Shown in pieces: positions 59,290-64,000 of a stretch of DNA of 64,000 nt. How positions within the stretch are numbered: the stretch's first letter is position 1; each line of letters starts with the position of its first letter. The DNA comes from Portulaca oleracea (lineage: Eukaryota > Streptophyta > Magnoliopsida > Caryophyllales > Portulacaceae): contig CM055877.1 of assembly GCA_029582165.1 (NCBI GenBank), positions 4,733,297-4,797,296 of the forward strand, read 5' to 3'. The notes under the pieces are model-generated. The model was given only the letters and a program-made list of their open reading frames with translations, was not told the DNA's origin and made no database searches. Made by a program: the position numbers and the translations under genes.

Positions 59290-59793
59290 TTCCCTCCTTC
59301 CCAAATTATTTGTCACTTAAGACACAATTTACAATACTAAGAAAACTTCTAATTTACATTAATTTTTATTATTGGAAATGAAAAAAAATATGAATAAGAT
59401 GGTGAATAAAAAAGAAAAATTGAAGAAAAAGATGTATTTAATAAAGTTAATTAGATAAATTAATACTCCCTCCGTTTCATATTAATTGTCATAATTTTGA
59501 CTTTCACGGTCTCCAATAACACTCTTTGATTGATAATTTCTTACATAATATGTTATTAGCAATTGCAATATTATACTTGTATGATAGTATTTTTCATTAA
59601 GAATCTCATGGTGATAATTTTATATAGCAAATTCATTGTATACATTGATAAATTTATGGTCAAAATTTTTGAAGTTTGACTGCACAATTTCAAAAGACGA
59701 CAATTAATATAGAACGGAGGGAGTACTTAATATATCATTAAGACATCATGGAAAAAAAGAAAGTTAAAGATGGCAGATAATATAAGGAGGGAG
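59290..59793. mobile_element. Stowaway-like MITE with a second one nested inside
   Basis: TA at 59288-59289 and 59794-59795. Outer ends TTCCCTCCTTCCCAAATTAT and AATATAAGGAGGGAG. Removing the inner element (59466-59723) leaves about 245 bp. Confidence 0.65.
59466..59723. mobile_element. Inner Stowaway-like MITE
   Basis: TA at 59464-59465 and 59724-59725. Ends CTCCCTCCGTTTCATATTAA and TTAATATAGAACGGAGGGAG. Confidence 0.78.
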
Positions 59794-60096
59794 TACACAG
59801 CTTCTATGACAAATGTATGAAAGGGAGGCAGCAGTTTAAATGAGCTAAAAGTATTTACCAAATGAACGGTCATATTATGCAAATTATGGCCCATTATTCA
59901 TACATCTAATCGGATGACGAAAAAGGCGCCTACATGTCGGCCCGCCCAAACCCACAAATTCTAATTTTCTCAAACACGATTTGAAAATATAATTATAACG
60001 GCTATTTAACTAATTAAGTTTTAAATTTCTCAAAAAATAAAGTTTTTAAAAGCAAGGCGAGTTGAAACTAATGTTTTTTCGTTCAATATAATATTA

Positions 60097-60336
60097 CCTC
60101 TGTCCCTAATTATATGTCACAAAAATTAACTAATTAAAATCAATAAACATGGAAAATAAAGTGAAAAGTTTACACATTGTCAAAAATATCCTTAATAATA
60201 GCCTTGGAATGAGCAAGAGATTATTTATTAGGTATTGAATTGGTATTAAGGTTTTTGAAATTGTAAAAATTAGGTAATTTGACAAATAAAAAAGGACTAG
60301 ATAGTTAGAAAAATTGACAATAATTAGGAACGGAGG
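60097..60336. mobile_element. Stowaway-like MITE
   Basis: TA at 60095-60096 and 60337-60338. Ends CCTCTGTCCCTAATTATATG and ATAATTAGGAACGGAGG. Confidence 0.65.
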
Positions 60337-60404
60337 TAGTAGAATTTTAATTGTAGGTCACGAGTATAAAATGTTAACTTCAATTCGTCATATTCAAATG
60401 GGGA

Positions 60405-60730
60405 AATCGGATTATAATAATATGAACTTTTAATCATATAAGAACTAAATAATATGAACTTTCGATTTGGTTCTGAATAATATGAACTTTTGTACCATAG
60501 TAGACTAAACAGTACACCACCGAGTTAAGTTGAATTTAACACGATGGCGGTCTAACGTGGCGGCGGAGGCACTCGCCTGGATCTTTTGACTTTGCCATGT
60601 CAACACCGTTGACTTTATTATATGTCAGTCTGAATAATATGAACTTTATTATATGTCAGTCTGAATAATATAAACTTTATTATATGTCAGTCTGAGTAAT
60701 ATGAACTGTATTATATGTCATTTTGATTAT
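60405..60730. repeat. AATAATATGAACTTT repeats
   Basis: Three irregular AATAATATGAACTTT words at 60415-60495 and about 3.5 tandem units of 33-34 bp (TATATGTCAGTCTGAATAAT..) at about 60611-60725. The word recalls the arms of the foldback elements at 13508, 31500 and 37318, so this may be a decayed half-copy. Confidence 0.6.
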
Positions 60731-60899
60731 GAAGGCACTGTGTACTCATCATAGGTGTGGATTTTCCTTCATAATCCTACATTTTGAGCAAAACCCAGAT
60801 ACCTACACTCAATTTCAATCCAAACCCAGAAATCTCTCTCTGTAATGAAACAAGTTGTGCATTCTTAATTTTAGAGTTTTTTTGTTCACAACAGAGGAG

Positions 60900-62040
60900 G
60901 TTATTGATTATTACCTCTTCATCGCTTGTTTCATCTTCCTCATCATCCTTAGCCATGAGGCACAGGTTGGCTATTTCTTATGGATCGCTTTCGCTTTCAC
61001 TATAGTCACTATCGCTCCAAGTGGCAATCATAGCCTTTTTGCTAGGCCTTTTCCCTTTTGGATCTTGTTTTTCCTTGTTCTTTCTTACTTGAGGACATTT
61101 TCTCACTATATGATATGTTTCACCACAGCCATAACATCTAGCAATTTTAGAATCATCTTTGGTGGGAGTCTTGCCTTTTGGGGAGGAGTTCTTCGATGAT
61201 GATTTTCTCAAATAACCCCGAAATTTGGGATTTCTTCTGTATAGTCGTTTGAATCCTCTAGCAAGCATTGTCCTGGTTTCTTCATCGTCATCTTCTTATT
61301 CAACATCAGGGTCTTTGCTGGATTTTAGCGTAATCTCCTTTCTTTCACTGTCATTTGTCAACTATATTTCATGTGCTAGGAGTTTTCCAACCAGTTCTTC
61401 AAATTGTAGCACTTTGTGGTTTTGCACTTCCTCAATGGTTGTCACTCTGGGTCCCCACTTGCGTTTGGGCAGATATATGAGAACTTTTCTTACTTTTTCT
61501 TCATTGGAATATGTCTTTCCAAGTGACTTGAGGTGGTTGATGATACTATTGAATCTTTGAACATGGCTTCAATGGATTCAATATCCTCCATTTTGAAGGC
61601 CTCATATTTTTGCACAAGTATATCTATCTTGGTTTCTTTGACTTGGCTAATTCCTTCGTAGGTTGTGATAAGAAAGTCTCACACCTGCTTTGTTGTATCA
61701 TAAGTAAACACTCTTTTAAACTCATTAGAACTAAGACTACAAAATAATAAGTCCAGAGCTCGAGTATTTTTCTTGAGTTTTTCTTTTTCACCATTTGAAT
61801 ACTCGAATCTGTCCTTAGGGATTGTGTTTCCTTCAATATCAATTTTGGTTGGTGTTGGATGATCTTCTTCCGTGATGACTTCCCAAAGGTCCTCATCTTG
61901 ATCTTTGAGAAAGATCTCCATTTGTCATTTCCAGTTCCCATAGTTGTCTCTAAACAACAGAGGAGGTCTGGTCCAAATTTCACCCATGATGTTTTCTCCC
62001 ATGATCTTTACCACAGAGTGGTTAGTCTCTGATTTTCAGT
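60900..62040 (-). pseudogene. Copia (SIRE-like) gag pseudogene
   Basis: From about 62005 on the minus strand, sequence like RPPLLFRDNYGNW and DLWEVI (gag), then several stops and frame changes, then a CCHC zinc knuckle CYGCGETYHIVRKC (about 61100-61145) and an acidic SDSDYSESESD..EIANLCLMAK tail. This order is typical of large Copia gag proteins. No protease, integrase or reverse transcriptase follows: homology ends near 60900. Confidence 0.7.
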
Positions 62041-62045
62041 GGACC

Positions 62046-62060
62046 TGCTCTGATACTAAT
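62046..62060 (-). other. Primer-binding site, degenerate
   Basis: AGTATCAGAGC just after the LTR end; one base differs from the usual tRNA-Met match. Confidence 0.6.
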
Positions 62061-62866
62061 TGAAAAAAACCCTACGGGGGTGAATAGGGTTATGAGATTT
62101 TCTACTCACTTCTAGCAAGGATGTTAGATTTTCTTAACCTTTTGGTTAAGATACAGTAAAACAATGTAATCAAGATAACTTCGTTTATTGAATCAATGCA
62201 AATCACGATATACTATATAAAGGTAACCTGGTTGCACAAGGGACAAAGGATCTTGTTGCAGCTATTAGTGGAGTGCCTTGTTGAAGGGCACTTTCAGAAA
62301 GTTTATACAGACACGCACCAACTCAACTGGGTGCACAAACTCTCATATCTTAGTTCCTTTAAGGATCTATTATACAGCTTGCCAACTTCCTTGGCTACAA
62401 ACACTTTTCCACCACTCGTCTCACAAAGACAATTACTCGAAAATTCTCAAATAATTTCCTACTTCCTGATTTCATCCTTGGAATCGTTGATCTTCTCTGT
62501 GTGAGAAACAACAACTTTATAGAGTAGCTTGATGACCGTTTTGTAGGATATCTTCGTGATCTACTTTTCGATTTTGCTCCCTGATTCTCTTTCCATCTTT
62601 TTGAAGCTCTTGAATCCTTTCCTTTGTAGTGACTTGTATATTTCTTGCAAGAGAAGGTATGCCATCTTGAGACAATATTATTTGGGAAAGTATAATATCT
62701 TTGAGATATATATATATATCGGTAGTCAACTTCCCTTTTTGTCGATTGTTTGTCTTTCACAACAAAGCCTTCCTTTCTGAGTCTGGTGGTAGATGTCCTT
62801 GGCTGTCAGTTGATCAATGTCCTTCGACCTGCAGAGGGAGGGGTTCTACACAACTGAAATCCAACA
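62061..62866 (-). repeat. 5' LTR of the decayed Copia element
   Basis: On the minus strand it starts TGTTGGATTTCAGTTG (62866) and ends GTTTTTTTCA (62061), directly before the primer site. No matching 3' LTR is in the window, so the element is truncated. The 5' boundary rests on the TG and placement only. Confidence 0.5.
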
Positions 62867-63299
62867 TTTGTGAGTTTTGGTGCAACATGATACAAATTTA
62901 AAGTACAGTTTGTTACAATCCAAACCCCTAAAGAACAGGGTACTACAATCCAATTTTCCTATATAATTCATTAGAAAGTAATGAAGTTGATTGTTATTTG
63001 ATTGTTTTGTTTCAGACATTCATATAAATAAGACTATTCATTGTGGAGTATATGCTCTGGGTGTTTATGCTCTAATAATAGTTACATAGACTGTTGTTTC
63101 TGGTTCTTGCTAAGGGATAATGTAGCCAAAAATTCTGATTCTCGTCTGATCGTTTTGGATTATTAGATGGCATCATCCAAACCTTCTTAGACACACTTAG
63201 AAATAAATTTCCTTCTTTGCTAATTAATTGTATCAGTTGATTTATGGTACATTTTTGTAATTCATAGCTCTCTTTACAGTCTGAGACTGACTACTAACT
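62867..63299. other. 3' flank of the CIP1-like gene
   Basis: Probable 3' UTR of the minus-strand gene and AT-rich spacer. No other gene is seen. Confidence 0.45.
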
Positions 63300-64000
63300 T
63301 CATCTGTTCTGTTGCCTGTGTATAGGTGCATTGGACACAATAATACTCTTCATCTCGTCGTTCTGACTCTGCAGCTGATCGCACCACAAGCAGAGCTGCC
63401 TTATAGCTTCGCGTTTCTCGTCCCTGAGCTGACAAATCTCCTGTTCCAACACCAACCCATGTCGCCTCTCGTCCTGAAGCTGCTCCCCGAGTTGACAGAT
63501 CTCCTGTTTCAACACCAACCCATGTTGTCTCTCGTTCTGAAGTTGCTCCACGAGTTGACAGTTCTCGTGTTGTGTCTGTGCATTTTTCGCTGCTGTCAAC
63601 TGCTTCAGACTCTGCACTTGGTTCCCTGTTCTGACAATCCTGTCTGACAGTTTCCCGTGTGCCTCGTTGAACCTTCTGACAACACGGTCCATGTCGACAA
63701 ACAAGTTGTGCACGGCTCTGGAAACGTCGAAGATCATCTTCTTGGACACCTCGTTCTTAGCAGCCAACATCTGTTCCAGTTTCGACATCCTGTCTCGAAG
63801 CAGCAGCAGTTCACACTCCTGTTCCTGTTCCTCACTTGTCTGTCCATCTCCCTTGATCTGTTCCGCGATCTTGAGCTTCTGGTTGGTTAACCTTAGCTGC
63901 ACCTCGATCGCACGTGCCTTCTCCTTGGCTGTTGCTGCCTCGTCTTCGGCTGCCTCGAGGTCGATCTTCAGGTCCTCAATGTGGCTTTCCAGGTCAGCAA
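63300..64000 (-). CDS. CIP1-like (COP1-interactive / NET-related) coiled-coil protein, C-terminal part
   Basis: The frame is open to the window edge, so the N-terminus lies outside; about 233 residues are visible, ending at a TGA (63302-63300). Almost all of it is heptad coiled coil (DLESHIEDLKIDLE, IEVQLRLTNQKLKIAEQ). The end EKREAIRQLCLWCDQLQSQNDEMK matches the C-terminal EEKREAIRQLC.W signature of COP1-interactive protein 1-like proteins, long cytoskeleton- or actin-associated coiled coils in plants (CIP1 binds the light-signalling ligase COP1). The match to CIP1 is from memory; a related NETWORKED-type protein is possible. A 63-bp segment is tandemly duplicated at 63431-63556. Confidence 0.78.
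   Translation of the reverse strand, partial: ADLESHIEDLKIDLEAAEDEAATAKEKARAIEVQLRLTNQKLKIAEQIKGDGQTSEEQEQECELLLLRDRMSKLEQMLAAKNEVSKKMIFDVSRAVHNLFVDMDRVVRRFNEAHGKLSDRIVRTGNQVQSLKQLTAAKNAQTQHENCQLVEQLQNERQHGLVLKQEICQLGEQLQDERRHGLVLEQEICQLRDEKREAIRQLCLWCDQLQSQNDEMKSIIVSNAPIHRQQNR
63431..63556 (-). repeat. 63-bp in-frame tandem duplication in the coiled coil
   Basis: Two adjacent 63-bp units (63431-63493, 63494-63556) code for QLxEQLQ(N/D)ERxHGLVLxQEIC twice, differing at a few bases. The unit is 21 codons, three heptads, so the coiled-coil register is kept. Confidence 0.85.

Noticed and set aside
5750..60336. CRISPR arrays or bacterial mobile systems
   Set aside because: Repeats here are dispersed MITEs and minisatellites in a plant genome; there are no regular short repeat-spacer arrays.
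60784..61560. Plus-strand ORFs with serine-rich or hydrophobic products
   Set aside because: They are antisense to the decayed Copia gag; the minus strand has the zinc knuckle and acidic tail in the expected order.

Overview
The window is nuclear DNA from a flowering plant, most likely a eudicot. It has GT-AG introns, AT-rich intergenic DNA packed with small transposons, and proteins that match plant-only families. I cannot name the species. All seven host genes that I can support lie on the minus strand.

Layout of host genes: SEH1, a nuclear-pore WD40 protein (CDS 312-5138, 8 exons, complete); a small single-exon plant protein with a WDCGSxLYDSFEL motif (11390-11857); an AAAP-family transporter resembling plant GABA transporters (21501-28721, 6 exons, complete); a TRICHOME BIREFRINGENCE-LIKE O-acetyltransferase (40038-42912, 3 exons, complete); a DUF3133/EDR4-like zinc-ribbon protein with an XLG-like C-terminus (46299-51044, 4 exons, complete); a second WDCGSxLYDSFEL protein (57432-57824); and the C-terminal part of a CIP1-like coiled-coil protein (63300-64000, cut by the window edge). 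They do not form a pathway; this is an ordinary plant gene neighbourhood. A small ORF at 56402-56605 is only a weak candidate gene.

The space between and inside the genes is dominated by mobile DNA. There is a structurally complete but gag-protease-only Copia-type retrotransposon (15440-18107), a decayed Copia gag with a 5' LTR (about 60900-62866, minus), a TRIM-like element inside a transporter intron, two tRNA-derived SINE heads, a LINE remnant, and hAT-like elements. There are also three Harbinger-like MITE groups with 3-bp target duplications, about fifteen Stowaway-like MITEs (two pairs nested) and several long foldback elements.

The observations I rate highest are: (1) a four-unit tandem duplication just upstream of the transporter that copied its start codon and first codons, leaving small upstream ORFs; (2) a 600-bp inverted repeat with arms of about 285 bp around a GAA loop at 54719-55322; (3) foldback elements whose arms are built from iterated TTGGA...AATAAT...AACTTTG words; (4) a dispersed repeat with a conserved core in six places, three of them in or next to genes; and (5) a 63-bp in-frame duplication (exactly three heptads) in the CIP1-like coiled coil. 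Exon boundaries were set by hand from splice signals, reading phase and remembered family sequence; no alignment or search was run.
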